A DNA stretch of 64,000 bases, taken from the NCBI RefSeq assembly GCF_012933655.1, contig NZ_JABBJJ010000018.1, positions 1-64,000 on the forward strand, given 5' to 3'. Shown piece after piece: positions 26,443 to 37,196 of this stretch (positions are counted from its first letter, which is position 1; every line of letters begins with the position of its first letter). The notes beneath the pieces are model-generated. The model worked only from the letters and a program-made list of their open reading frames with translations. It was not told the DNA's origin and ran no database searches. A program made the translations under genes and the position numbers. This DNA comes from Pyxidicoccus fallax (lineage in GTDB: Bacteria; Myxococcota; Myxococcia; Myxococcales; Myxococcaceae).

Positions 26443-26529
26443 AACATCTCGAAAATCTGACCGTCCTCTCAACAACACCTGCGGCAGCGTCTATTTCCGC
26501 TACCGCGACCAACCCCATCCGGTGTGACG

Positions 26530-26558
26530 ATCATAAGAACCGCCCCCCCTACCTTCAA
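26530..26558 (-). promoter_or_regulatory. sigma-70-like promoter for the minus-strand sRNA
   Basis: On the minus strand TTGAAG (26558-26553) and TATGAT (26535-26530) are separated by exactly 17 bases, close to the housekeeping consensus. Transcription would start near 26523, about 80 bases before SL1, giving an RNA of about 205 nt, or a shorter processed form. I looked for a sigma-54 (-24/-12) element upstream of SL1 and found only a GG/GC pair with 11 rather than 10 bases between. Confidence 0.55.
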
Positions 26559-26613
26559 CCGCACCGCGCATCTGTAACCCGGTCAGCCGACACTCCATTC
26601 CGGCATAGGTCCG

Positions 26614-27969
26614 ATGCCTCGTACTGGCCCCAGAACGCACCTGCTCACCCAGACGCTGGAGGCGGCGTACGCGCGCCTGGGGCTCCGAGGAGGCTCGGTG
26701 CTGCTCGCCGTCTCCGGTGGAGCGGACTCCACCGCGCTCCTCGTGGGAACCGCGCGGGTGGCGCCCCGGCTGCGCCTGCGCGTGGAGGTCGCGACACTGA
26801 ACCATGGCCTGCGACTGGAGTCGCAGGCGGAGGTCCAGGCGGTTGTCCGGCTGGCCGGTGGGCTCGGGCTGCCGTGCCACGTCCGCGAGCTGCACCTGCG
26901 ACCCGGCGCGGGCGTGGAGGCCAGGGCCCGCGAGGCCCGCTACGCGGCGCTGGAGGCGCTCCGGCGCGAGCGCGGGCTGATGGCGGTGGCCACGGCCCAC
27001 ACGGCGAGCGACCAGGCGGAGACGCTGCTGATGCGGCTCGCGCGGGGCACGGCGCTCCGGGGCGCGGGCGGCATCCAGGAGGCCCGAGAGGGGCTCGTCC
27101 GCCCGCTCCTCGAGCGCACGCGCGCCGACGTGGAGGCGTTCCTCGCGGAGGAAGGTGTCACATACTCGACAGACCCGATGAACGCGGACCCGGCGCTGTT
27201 CCGCACGCGCATCCGGCGAGACGTGCTGCCCGCCTTCTCGCGGGCCGCGGGGCACGCGGTGGAGACGCGGCTGGCGGCCTTCGCGCGGCTCGCCGCGGAG
27301 GACGACGCGCTCCTGGCGTCGCTGGCGGACGAGGCGTGGCGGCGGCTGCGACTGGAGGACGGCAGCCTGGAGGCGGTGGGCGTGCGCGCCCTGGAGGCGC
27401 CGCTGCGGCGCAGGGTGCTCGTCCGGCTGCTGGGCGAGGCGGGCGTGCCCGCGGACGAGGCCCTGCTGGCGCGCGTGCTGCGCGCGGTGGAGCGCGGAGG
27501 AGTGGCCTCGCTCGGCCGGGAGCTTCAGCTGCGCGCGGCGAGCGGGCGCGTGCGGTGCGTCCGGCGCGAGGAGCGCCCCGAGACGCGGGAGTTGCGGCTG
27601 GACGGGCCGGGAGCGGGGGGGCTGTTGGAGGGCACGGGGTGGCGCTTCTCCGTGGAGCCCGGCCCTCCACCTCTGGGCGTGCACGGGCTGGTGCTCGCGG
27701 AAGGGACGCGCTGGCCGCTCACCGTGCGGACGCGGCAGCCGGGCGACCGTCTCGGCACGGCGGCGGGACAACGGAAGCTGCAGGACGTGTTGGTGGACCT
27801 TCGGGTGCCCGCGGAGAAGCGCGCCGCGTGGCCGGTGGTGGTGGACGGCGAGGGAAGGGTGCTGTGGCTCCCCGGGTTGTGGTCCCCTCCGCCCCCCGCC
27901 GTCGCGTCCGGCCATGCCCTGTGGGCGGCACCTCCGGGTCCGAGCATTCAGCGGACCCCTTCGTTATAG
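26614..27969 (+). CDS. tilS: tRNA(Ile)-lysidine synthase
   Basis: Converts C34 of the CAU-anticodon tRNA(Ile) to lysidine with ATP and lysine, changing its identity from Met to Ile. The N-type ATP pyrophosphatase loop is SGGADSTALL (near residue 34), followed by LNHGLRLES and ARYAALEALR, and VATAHTASDQAETLLMRLARG, all TilS hallmarks. The C-terminal part contains the TilS substrate-binding region (VRTRQPGDRL). Length 451 is normal. The 5' region back to 26157 contains the sRNA on the other strand. tilS is often near ftsH, as here. Confidence 0.95.
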   Translation: MPRTGPRTHLLTQTLEAAYARLGLRGGSVLLAVSGGADSTALLVGTARVAPRLRLRVEVATLNHGLRLESQAEVQAVVRLAGGLGLPCHVRELHLRPGAGVEARAREARYAALEALRRERGLMAVATAHTASDQAETLLMRLARGTALRGAGGIQEAREGLVRPLLERTRADVEAFLAEEGVTYSTDPMNADPALFRTRIRRDVLPAFSRAAGHAVETRLAAFARLAAEDDALLASLADEAWRRLRLEDGSLEAVGVRALEAPLRRRVLVRLLGEAGVPADEALLARVLRAVERGGVASLGRELQLRAASGRVRCVRREERPETRELRLDGPGAGGLLEGTGWRFSVEPGPPPLGVHGLVLAEGTRWPLTVRTRQPGDRLGTAAGQRKLQDVLVDLRVPAEKRAAWPVVVDGEGRVLWLPGLWSPPPPAVASGHALWAAPPGPSIQRTPSL

Positions 27970-28148
27970 AGTGGAATGAATGCAGTCCGGGGATGGCCGC
28001 GGCCCCCTAAATAGTTGAGGGCTTTTTGCTGTTGCTGATACGGTCCGACGTTGGGTGGCTCGCCTGGTGTCGGCCAAATGATGGAAAAAGCTGGGGTTCT
28101 TCCCAGCGCGGCCCTCATCCCGCCGAGTACCGAAAGGGCAGCTGACAC

Positions 28149-30065
<1,917 letters not shown>

Positions 30066-30098
30066 GCGGCTTCCTCGAAGCACCTGAGCTGAAATGAC

Positions 30099-30132
30099 GA
30101 AGGCCCTCCCCGGTGCACTGGGGAGGGCCTTC
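30099..30132. terminator. bidirectional terminator between ftsH and pirin
   Basis: Perfect 13-bp stem (GAAGGCCCTCCCC / GGGGAGGGCCTTC) with an 8-base loop, placed between the convergent ftsH and pirin stops. On the plus strand it is followed by TGCATT; a U-poor but very stable stem that can serve both directions. Confidence 0.75.
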
Positions 30133-30158
30133 TGCATTGCGGGCCGTCCTCTTCGTCG

Positions 30159-30854
30159 TCAGGCGAGGTCGAACAGCAGGGCCTCGATGGGCTCGGAGGC
30201 GGTGAGGACGAGCTTGGACTCGTCGGACACGGCCACGCCGTCACCGGCCTTCAGCTCCACGCCGTTGAGCGTGCCCTTGCCGCGCGCCACCTGCAGCCAC
30301 GCATGGCGGCCGGGGGCGAGCGTGTACTCCGCCTTCTCGCCCGGGCTCAGCAACGTCGCGTGCAGCGACATGTCCTGATGCACGGTGAGGCTGCCCTCGC
30401 GCGCGTCGCGGCTGGCCACCACTCTCCAGCGCCCCTTTCTCTCCTCCTCGGAAAATGCCTTCTGCTCGTACCCGGGCTTCAGGCCCCGCTTCTCGGGGAT
30501 GACCCAGATCTGCAGGAAGTGCAGCTCCGCGTCCGAGCCGTTCATCTCGCTGTGCATCACGCCGGTGCCGGCCGTCATCCGCTGCACCTCGCCCGCGCGC
30601 AGGAGGCCCGTGCCGCCCGTGCTGTCGCGGTGGGCAATGGCCCCGCTGAGGGGGTAGGTGATGATTTCCATGTCGCGGTGCGGGTGCGTGTCGAAGCCCT
30701 CGTCCGCGATGACACGGTCCTCGTTGATGACGCGCAGGGCGCGGAAGCCCATGAAGTCCGGGTCGTAGTAGCTGGCGAACGAGAAGGTGTGGTGGGAGTC
30801 CAACCAGCCGTGGTTCGCATGGCCGCGCGCTTCAGAGGGACGAAGGGTCATCAT
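30159..30854 (-). CDS. pirin-family bicupin protein (YhaK/quercetinase-like)
   Basis: A 231-residue pirin. The N-terminal cupin holds the metal ligands: HPHRDMEIITYPLSG (two His), then HSEMNGSDAELHFLQIWV (His, Glu). The opening MTLRPSEARGHANHGWLDSH and SFASYYDPDFMGF are typical of the bacterial YhaK group. Members bind iron and some oxidise quercetin; the physiological role is unclear. ATG at 30854 has AGGAG upstream. It lies on the opposite strand within the ftsH-folP-glmM region. Confidence 0.9.
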   Translation of the reverse strand: MMTLRPSEARGHANHGWLDSHHTFSFASYYDPDFMGFRALRVINEDRVIADEGFDTHPHRDMEIITYPLSGAIAHRDSTGGTGLLRAGEVQRMTAGTGVMHSEMNGSDAELHFLQIWVIPEKRGLKPGYEQKAFSEEERKGRWRVVASRDAREGSLTVHQDMSLHATLLSPGEKAEYTLAPGRHAWLQVARGKGTLNGVELKAGDGVAVSDESKLVLTASEPIEALLFDLA

Positions 30855-31024
30855 GGTGTGCTCCTTTTCTTTCTGGAGGGGGTGCCACCGGGCCTCCCCG
30901 CTTCCGCCAACAACATGCGTCTGTTGACCCCTCACCACCAGACGACGAAGCCGGGACGCATCGTTCCACCCATGGAACGAAACGCGCGCTTGGCGGCGGG
31001 TCCGAATCCAGAGAGGGTGCGGCC

Positions 31025-32254
31025 ATGATTCGAGCCCGTCCGATTTCCGCCGACCGTCCGGAAGACCTGACGCTCGCCTTCCGGCGGATGGGGCTGCCCC
31101 CGGCGGCCCGGGAGTACCTGCTGGAGAAGCTCCCCCACGCCCAGGTGCTCGTCACGGGGCTGTCCCGCGAGGACGGACGCTTCCTCCAGTCGCTCCACGA
31201 GTCGGCCACCGCGCCCGGGCTGGAGGAGTACCCCGCCTGGGCTCCCGGCGACGCGAAGGCGAGGCCGGGCACGGGGCTGGTCTCCGGGCGCCGGGAGCAG
31301 TTCGACCGGCTGGTGGCCGTGGCGCGCGCACAGGCCCCGGCCCTCGCCGCCGCGCTGGAGCGGGCGCTGGAGGCGGGCAGGGCACCGGCCGCACTGGAGC
31401 TGGGCGGGCGCACCTTCGCGTGGGGCGAGCGCACCTACGTCATGGGCGTCGTCAACGTCACGCCGGACAGCTTCTCCGATGGCGGGCGCTTCTTCGGCAC
31501 GGAGGCCGCCGTCGCCCACGGCGTGGCGCTGGCGGAGGCGGGCGCCGACCTGCTGGATGTAGGCGGAGAGTCCACCCGTCCCGGCTCACAGCCGGTGGGC
31601 GTGGAGGAGGAGCTGGCGCGGGTGGTGCCCGTCATCGAGGGCCTGCGCGCCCGCACCTCCGTCCCGCTGTCGGTGGACACCACGAAGGCGGCGGTGGCGC
31701 GCGAGGCGCTGAAGGCGGGCGCGCACCTCATCAACGACATCACCGGCTTCCGCTCGGACCCGGACCTGCCGCGCGTGGTGGCCGAGGCGGGCGCGGCCTG
31801 CTGCCTCATGCACATCCAGGGCACGCCGGCCACCATGCAGCAGGCGCCGCGCTACGACGACCTGGTGGACGAGGTGCTGGCCTTCCTGGAGGACGCCGTG
31901 GCGCGGGCGGAGGCCGCGGGGGTGCCTCGGAGCCGCATCCTCCTGGACCCGGGCATCGGCTTCGGGAAGACGTTCGACCACAACCTCTACCTGCTGCGCC
32001 GGCTGGGCGAGCTGCGGGTGCTGGGCCTGCCCCTCCTGGTGGGCACCAGCCGCAAGGGCTTCCTCGGCAAGCTGACGGGGGGCAAGCCGGCGGCCGAGCG
32101 GCTTGCGGCGACGCTGGGGTCCGTGGCCGCGGTGGCCGCCCTGGGAGGCGCGGAGGTGGTGCGGGTGCACGACGTGGCCGAGGCCCGGGACGCCATCGTC
32201 GTGGCGGACGCAATCCGGCAAGGATTGGAGGGTGGTGCCCTGTACGGACGGTAA
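31025..32254 (+). CDS. folP: dihydropteroate synthase with an extended N-terminus
   Basis: Joins p-aminobenzoate to 6-hydroxymethyl-dihydropterin diphosphate in folate synthesis. Core motifs: GVVNVTPDSFSDGG (from residue 140), DVGGESTRPGS, PLSVDTTK, INDITGF, LLDPGIGFGKTFDHN, GTSRKGFLG and VVRVHDV. The catalytic part fills about residues 130-405. The first 125 residues are additional: an Arg/Ala-rich helical region with no recognised fold (LVTGLSREDGRFLQSLHE), seen in some delta-proteobacterial DHPS. Start ATG preceded by GAGAGGGTG. Confidence 0.94.
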   Translation: MIRARPISADRPEDLTLAFRRMGLPPAAREYLLEKLPHAQVLVTGLSREDGRFLQSLHESATAPGLEEYPAWAPGDAKARPGTGLVSGRREQFDRLVAVARAQAPALAAALERALEAGRAPAALELGGRTFAWGERTYVMGVVNVTPDSFSDGGRFFGTEAAVAHGVALAEAGADLLDVGGESTRPGSQPVGVEEELARVVPVIEGLRARTSVPLSVDTTKAAVAREALKAGAHLINDITGFRSDPDLPRVVAEAGAACCLMHIQGTPATMQQAPRYDDLVDEVLAFLEDAVARAEAAGVPRSRILLDPGIGFGKTFDHNLYLLRRLGELRVLGLPLLVGTSRKGFLGKLTGGKPAAERLAATLGSVAAVAALGGAEVVRVHDVAEARDAIVVADAIRQGLEGGALYGR

Positions 32255-32548
32255 TTTGGTGTGGCTTTCAGTCCTCGCGGTGTGGATGGCAGGACACCGC
32301 CGGGGAGCGGGCAGGGGGGCTTTGTACGACGGCCATCCCTCTTCCATGTCCCCTGGTACAGTGCGGCGCGGCCCCCTCTCGGGGCGTTGGTACTGATTTC
32401 GCAACCTCAGTCAGAGAAGCCTGCATGCCTGGGTGGTTGCCCGGGGAGCACCGGGTTCGTAGCTTCGGGCCCGGGCTGAGGGCGGGGTATAAGCCCCGAC
32501 GTCGAGCGGCCGGCGCAGGCCCGGCGTGGGAAAGGTGGAGCGGCACAC
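32255..32548. other. 294-bp leader/promoter region before glmM
   Basis: No gene recognised. It contains a short hairpin GCCCC-CTCTC... with GGGGC (32371-32385), which may end folP transcription, and CCCGG/CCGGG repeats near 32440-32455. A TATAAG (32490-32495) could be part of a glmM promoter but lacks a good -35. Its length argues that glmM is not simply read through from folP. Confidence 0.3.
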
Positions 32549-33943
32549 ATGGCGTACAGGATGAACATGCCTCCGAAGGAGGAGCGGGCGTCGCAGAAGC
32601 TGTTCGGTACGGACGGCGTGCGCGGCAAGGCGAACGTCTACCCGATGACGGCCGAGGTGGCGATGCAGCTCGGGCGCGCGCTCGCGTACCTCATCCGCAA
32701 CGGACCGCATCGTCATCGCGTCATCATCGGCAAGGACACGCGGCTGTCGGGCTACATGCTCGAGCAGGCGCTGGCCGCCGGCATCATCTCCATGGGCGTG
32801 GACGTGGAGCTCGTGGGCCCACTGCCGACGCCGGGCATCTCCAACCTCACCACCTCCATGCGGGCGGACGCCGGCGCGGTCATCTCCGCGTCCCACAACC
32901 CGTACGAGGACAACGGCATCAAGTTCTTCTGGCGCGACGGCTTCAAGCTGCCGGACGAGACGGAAGGGAAGATTGAGGAGCTGGTGTCCAGCGGCTCCAT
33001 CGACTCCATCCGTCCCACCGCGACGAAGATTGGCCGGGCGTTCCGCATGGAGGACGCGCGCGGCCGCTACATCGTCTACCTGAAGGCCACCTTCCCCCGC
33101 GAGCTGACGCTGGAGGGGATGACCATCGTCGTCGACTGCGCCAACGGCGCGGCCTACAAGACGGCCCCGTCCGTGCTCGAGGAGCTGGGCGCGAAGGTCA
33201 TCACCCTGGGCGTGCAGCCGGACGGCAAGAACATCAACAACAAGTGCGGCGCGCTCTACCCGGAGAACCTGGCGCGCACGGTGGTGAAGCACGGCGCCCA
33301 CCTGGGCATCGCGCTGGACGGTGACGCCGACCGCCTCATCGTCGTGGACGAGAAGGGCAAGGTGGTGGACGGCGACGCCATCATGGCCATCTGCACCGGC
33401 GAGCTGGTGGCCCGCAAGCAGCTCAAGAAGAAGACGCTCGTGGCCACGGTGATGAGCAACATCGGCCTGGAGCGCGCGGTGTCGCGCTGGGGCGTGAAGG
33501 TGGCCCGCACCCGCGTCGGCGACCGCTACGTCGTCGACGAGATGCGCCGCAATGGCTACAACCTCGGCGGCGAGCAGAGCGGCCACCTCCTCTTCCTGGA
33601 CCACACCACGACGGGCGACGGCACCCTGGCGGCGCTGCAGCTGCTGGCCGTCATGTGCCGCGCGGGCAAGCCGCTGAGCGAGCTGGCCTCCATCTTCGAG
33701 CCGGTGCCCCAGACGCTGCTCAACGTGGTGGTGAAGCAGAAGAAGGAGCTGGGCGAGCTGCCGGAGGTGATGAAGGCCATCAAGAGCGTGGAGCAGCGGC
33801 TGGGCAACTCGGGCCGCGTGCTGGTGCGCTTCTCCGGCACGGAGCCCAAGGTGCGCGTGCTCATCGAGGGCGAGGACGCGGCCCGCAACGAGGCGTACGC
33901 GAAGGAGATCGCGAACGCCCTGTCCAAGTCGCTCAACGGCTGA
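32549..33943 (+). CDS. glmM: phosphoglucosamine mutase
   Basis: Interconverts glucosamine-6- and 1-phosphate for UDP-GlcNAc, peptidoglycan and LPS synthesis. The 464-residue alpha-D-phosphohexomutase has the phosphoserine loop [12 protein letters not shown] (Ser115), the metal loop DGDADR, the sugar loop GGEQSGHL and the phosphate loop [10 protein letters not shown]. The N-terminal [11 protein letters not shown] motif is typical of GlmM. GGAAAGGTGGAG lies before the ATG. The order ftsH-folP-glmM is widespread in bacteria. Confidence 0.96.
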   Translation: MAYRMNMPPKEERASQKLFGTDGVRGKANVYPMTAEVAMQLGRALAYLIRNGPHRHRVIIGKDTRLSGYMLEQALAAGIISMGVDVELVGPLPTPGISNLTTSMRADAGAVISASHNPYEDNGIKFFWRDGFKLPDETEGKIEELVSSGSIDSIRPTATKIGRAFRMEDARGRYIVYLKATFPRELTLEGMTIVVDCANGAAYKTAPSVLEELGAKVITLGVQPDGKNINNKCGALYPENLARTVVKHGAHLGIALDGDADRLIVVDEKGKVVDGDAIMAICTGELVARKQLKKKTLVATVMSNIGLERAVSRWGVKVARTRVGDRYVVDEMRRNGYNLGGEQSGHLLFLDHTTTGDGTLAALQLLAVMCRAGKPLSELASIFEPVPQTLLNVVVKQKKELGELPEVMKAIKSVEQRLGNSGRVLVRFSGTEPKVRVLIEGEDAARNEAYAKEIANALSKSLNG

Positions 33944-33971
33944 AGCGGCCTCAGGACGGTTGACTTCCGGA

Positions 33972-33998
33972 CGCCGGCCGCGAATAGAAGGGCCGGCG
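33972..33998 (+). terminator. hairpin between glmM and pdxJ
   Basis: Perfect 8-bp stem (CGCCGGCC / GGCCGGCG) with an 11-base loop, 29 bp after the glmM stop. No T run; may separate glmM from the pdxJ operon. Confidence 0.4.
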
Positions 33999-34051
33999 CG
34001 TACCGGGGCCATCGACAATCCCGGGACCGCGCGTCAAGCGAGGTGCGGTCG

Positions 34052-34777
34052 ATGGGACAGCGACTGGGTGTCAACGTGGACCACGTGGCGACGCTGCGTC
34101 AGGCGCGGCGCACCACGTATCCGGATCCGGTGACGGCGGCGGCCATGGCCGAGCTGGCCGGCGCGCAGCAGATCACCATCCACCTGCGCGAGGACCGGCG
34201 CCACATCCAGGACCGCGACCTGCGCATCCTCCGCGAGACGGTGCAGACGCTGCTGAATCTGGAGATGGCGGCCACCGCGGAGATGGTGAAGATCGCCTAC
34301 GAGCACAAGCCGGACGTGGTGACGCTGGTGCCCGAGCGCCGCGAGGAGCTCACCACCGAGGGCGGCCTGGAAGTGGCGGGCCAGCGCGAGCACGTCGCGA
34401 AGATCATCAAGAACCTCAAGGACGGGGAGATTTCCGTCTCGCTGTTCATCGACCCGGACCTGGACCAGGTGCGCGCGTCGCACAAGGTGAACGCGGACCG
34501 CATCGAGCTGCACACGGGGCGCTACTGCGAGGCGCGCAACGAGAAGGAGCGCGCGAGAGAGCTGGCGCGCATCGTGGACGCGGCGAAGGCGGCGTCGAAG
34601 CTGGGCATGGGCGTGGCGGCGGGCCACGGGCTCAACTACGACAACGTGCAGCCGATTGCCCGCATCACCGAGATCGACGAGCTGAACATCGGCCACGCCA
34701 TCGTGGCGCGTGCGGTGCTGGTCGGCTTCGAGCGGGCGGTCCGGGAGATGTTGGACCTGATGCGCAACCCGGGGTAG
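34052..34777 (+). CDS. pdxJ: pyridoxine 5'-phosphate synthase
   Basis: Condenses 1-deoxy-xylulose 5-phosphate with 3-amino-1-hydroxyacetone phosphate in de novo vitamin B6 synthesis. The 241-residue TIM barrel has the family signature: [38 protein letters not shown] (the conserved Glu/Arg/His), [17 protein letters not shown], and [12 protein letters not shown] at 34052 is chosen with GAGGTG upstream. It starts a set with 6-bp, 4-bp and overlapping junctions (acpS, nnrD, tsaE). Confidence 0.96.
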   Translation: MGQRLGVNVDHVATLRQARRTTYPDPVTAAAMAELAGAQQITIHLREDRRHIQDRDLRILRETVQTLLNLEMAATAEMVKIAYEHKPDVVTLVPERREELTTEGGLEVAGQREHVAKIIKNLKDGEISVSLFIDPDLDQVRASHKVNADRIELHTGRYCEARNEKERARELARIVDAAKAASKLGMGVAAGHGLNYDNVQPIARITEIDELNIGHAIVARAVLVGFERAVREMLDLMRNPG

Positions 34778-34783
34778 CGCGGC

Positions 34784-35164
34784 ATGGGAATCGTCGGGCT
34801 GGGCCTGGACATCTGCTCCGTCGAGCGCATCCAGCGCATCATGGATGGTCCGCGCGCGGAGCCGTTCCTCAACCGCGTGTACACGGAAGCCGAGCGGGCG
34901 CTGTGCGGCCAGCGGGCGGACGCGGCCAGCGCGTACGCGGCCCGGTGGGCGGCGAAGGAGGCGCTGGTGAAGGCGCTGGGCGTTCCGCCGGGCATCCGCT
35001 GGAAGGACATGGAGGTGCGCAGGGACGGCGGTGCGCCGTATTTCGCGCTCTCCGGCAGGGCTCGCGAGGTGATGGAGGAGCGGGGGCTGGAGGCCTTCCT
35101 CGCGCTGTCCCACGACGCGGGTGTGGCCGCGGCCACGGTGGTGCTCCAGAAGAAAGGGGATTGA
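34784..35164 (+). CDS. acpS: holo-[acyl-carrier-protein] synthase
   Basis: Transfers 4'-phosphopantetheine from CoA to acyl carrier protein. The 126-residue AcpS type protein shows GLGLDICSVERI (metal Asp8 region) and FLNRVYTEAERALC, then RWAAKEALVKALG (Glu/Lys). Adjacent to pdxJ as in many proteobacteria. It begins 6 bp after pdxJ and ends 4 bp before nnrD. Confidence 0.96.
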   Translation: MGIVGLGLDICSVERIQRIMDGPRAEPFLNRVYTEAERALCGQRADAASAYAARWAAKEALVKALGVPPGIRWKDMEVRRDGGAPYFALSGRAREVMEERGLEAFLALSHDAGVAAATVVLQKKGD

Positions 35165-35168
35165 GCCG

Positions 35169-36704
35169 ATGCAGCGCGTTCTCACCGCCGCACAGATGCG
35201 CGAGGCCGAGCAGGACGCGGAGAAGCGGCACGGAATGCCCTCCGCGCTGCTGATGGAGAACGCGGGGCGCGGACTGGCGGAGGTGGCCCGGAGCGTGGCC
35301 GGTCCGGACGGGCGCTTCACCGTGCTGTGCGGCCCCGGGAACAACGGCGGCGACGGGCTGGTGGCGGCGCGCTTCCTCCACGAGGGCGGAGCACGTGTCG
35401 CGGTGGCCCTGGTGGGGGATGCGGCGAAGCTGACGGTGGAGTCGGCGCGGAATCTCACGGCGCTGAAGAGCTTCGGGGTGGTGCCGCGCTCGCTGGAGAC
35501 GCTGCCGGAGCTGGGGCACGGGGACGTGGTGGTGGACGCGCTGTTCGGCACGGGGCTGAGCCGCGCGCCGGCGGGAGCGTTCGCGGAGGCGATTGGAGCG
35601 ATTGCTCGCTGGAGGCGGACGGGAGCGAAGGTGGTGGCGGCGGATGTGCCGTCCGGGTTGCAGAGTGACTCGGGGGAGCCGTTCTCGCCGTGCGTGGAGG
35701 CGGATGTCACGGTGGCCTTCGGCTTCCTGAAGCCGGGGCAGGTGCTGGAGCCCGGGGCCTCGCTGTGCGGGCGGGTGCGGCGGGTGGACATCGGCATGGG
35801 CGGCGAGGCGTCGAAGGAGCTGTCCGGCCCGAGGCTGATGGTGGTGGAGGAGGCGGACGCGCGCGGCACGCTGCCGGCGCGCCGGGCGGACTCACACAAG
35901 GGCACGTACGGGCACGTGCTGGCGGTGGCGGGGAGCCGCGGGAAGACGGGAGCGGCGGCGCTGGTGGCGAAGTCGGCGCTGCGCTCGGGCGCGGGGCTCG
36001 TCACGGTGGCGGCGCGTGGGGATGCACTGGACCTGATTCAGTCGCACTCGGCGGAGATCATGGGCACCCCGCTGGACGGCACTGGTCCGCTGGGGATGCG
36101 TGATTTGGACGCGCTGCTGGCGGCGGCCGAGGGCAAGGACGCGCTGGTGATGGGGCCGGGGATTCCGCGCGGCCCGGAGACCGGGGCGCTGATTGGCGAA
36201 TTGCTGTCGCGCGTGGAGCTGCCCGCGGTGCTGGACGCGGACGCGCTGAACGCGGTGGCCGACGACCTGTCCGTGCTGCGACGCGCGAAGGGGCCGGTGG
36301 TGCTCACGCCTCACCCGGGTGAGATGGCGCGGCTGACGGGGAAGTCGACGAAGGAGGTCCAGGCGAAGCGGCTGGAGCTGGTGAAGCAGCTCGCCGCGGG
36401 CGTGGGCGTGACGGTGGTGCTGAAGGGAGACAGGACGCTGACGGCTCATCCCGATGGGCGCGTGTTCATCAACACCACGGGCAACGCGGGCATGGCCACG
36501 GGTGGCTCGGGAGATGTGCTGTCGGGCCTGTGTGGCGCGTTCCTGGCTCAGGGGTTCCCGATGCCGGATGCGGTGTGGACAGCGGTGTATGCCCATGGGC
36601 TCGCGGGCGATCTGGCGGCGGCGAAGCGCGGGCAGCTCGGGTTGATTGCCGGGGACCTCGTGGAGCAGGGGCTCTGCGACGTCTGGGTGCGGTGGGGCCG
36701 ATGA
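35169..36704 (+). CDS. nnrD: bifunctional NAD(P)H-hydrate epimerase / ADP-dependent dehydratase
   Basis: Repairs hydrated NAD(P)H: the N-terminal YjeF_N domain (about 1-215; CGPGNNGGDGLVAARFL, VVVDALFGTGLSR) epimerises NAD(P)HX and the C-terminal ribokinase-like domain (about 225-505; SHKGTYGHVLAVAGSRGKTGAAAL, GPGIPR, DADALNAVA, LTPHPGEMARL, GNAGMATGGSGDVLSG) dehydrates it using ADP. The fused length of 511 is normal. ATG at 35169. Its stop overlaps the tsaE start. Confidence 0.95.
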   Translation: MQRVLTAAQMREAEQDAEKRHGMPSALLMENAGRGLAEVARSVAGPDGRFTVLCGPGNNGGDGLVAARFLHEGGARVAVALVGDAAKLTVESARNLTALKSFGVVPRSLETLPELGHGDVVVDALFGTGLSRAPAGAFAEAIGAIARWRRTGAKVVAADVPSGLQSDSGEPFSPCVEADVTVAFGFLKPGQVLEPGASLCGRVRRVDIGMGGEASKELSGPRLMVVEEADARGTLPARRADSHKGTYGHVLAVAGSRGKTGAAALVAKSALRSGAGLVTVAARGDALDLIQSHSAEIMGTPLDGTGPLGMRDLDALLAAAEGKDALVMGPGIPRGPETGALIGELLSRVELPAVLDADALNAVADDLSVLRRAKGPVVLTPHPGEMARLTGKSTKEVQAKRLELVKQLAAGVGVTVVLKGDRTLTAHPDGRVFINTTGNAGMATGGSGDVLSGLCGAFLAQGFPMPDAVWTAVYAHGLAGDLAAAKRGQLGLIAGDLVEQGLCDVWVRWGR

Positions 36705-37192
36705 GCACCGGGACGCCGACTCGGGTGAAGACGCTGCGACTGGCGTCTCCGGAGGAGACCCATTCATTGGGTGTTCGGCTGGGGAAGCTGCTTCAGCCGG
36801 GCGACTTCGTGGGATTGATTGGCGACCTGGGCGCGGGGAAGACGCACCTGGTGCGCGGCGTGGCGGAGGGCGCGGAGGTGCCTCGCTCGGAGGTGGCCAG
36901 CCCCACGTTCGCCATCGTGTACCCGTATTCGGGACGGATTCCCCTGTACCACGCGGACCTGTACCGGCTGACGAACTACGACGACCTGTACTCCACCGGC
37001 CTCTTGGACATGGTGGAGACCGGAGACGGTGCCTCGCTGGTGGAGTGGCTGGACCGCATCCCCGAGGCCGCGCCCCGGGAGTTCCTGCGGGTGACGTTGA
37101 GGCACGCGGGTGCGGATGCGCGCGAACTCACGGCGGAGGCGTTCGGTGCGCGGCCCACGGCGCTGCTGGAGGCCTGGGCGCCGGGCGCGTGA
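36701..37192 (+). CDS. tsaE: tRNA threonylcarbamoyladenosine biosynthesis ATPase
   Basis: P-loop ATPase that drives the TsaB-TsaD complex in making t6A37 of ANN-decoding tRNAs. The Walker A motif is GDLGAGKTHLVRG, followed by SPTFAIVYPY and the HADLYRL and VEW(L)DR motifs characteristic of TsaE. Length 163 is normal. The start ATG overlaps the nnrD stop (ATGA). The nnrD-tsaE pairing is widespread. Its stop is 4 bp from the convergent pentapeptide gene. Confidence 0.95.
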   Translation: MSTGTPTRVKTLRLASPEETHSLGVRLGKLLQPGDFVGLIGDLGAGKTHLVRGVAEGAEVPRSEVASPTFAIVYPYSGRIPLYHADLYRLTNYDDLYSTGLLDMVETGDGASLVEWLDRIPEAAPREFLRVTLRHAGADARELTAEAFGARPTALLEAWAPGA

Positions 37193-37196
37193 CGCT

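Noticed and set aside
26450-26530. Sigma-54 promoter for the small RNA
   Set aside because: The best GG/GC pair is spaced by 11 rather than 10 bases and matches little of the TGGCAC/TTGC consensus. A sigma-70-like promoter with 17-base spacing is better.
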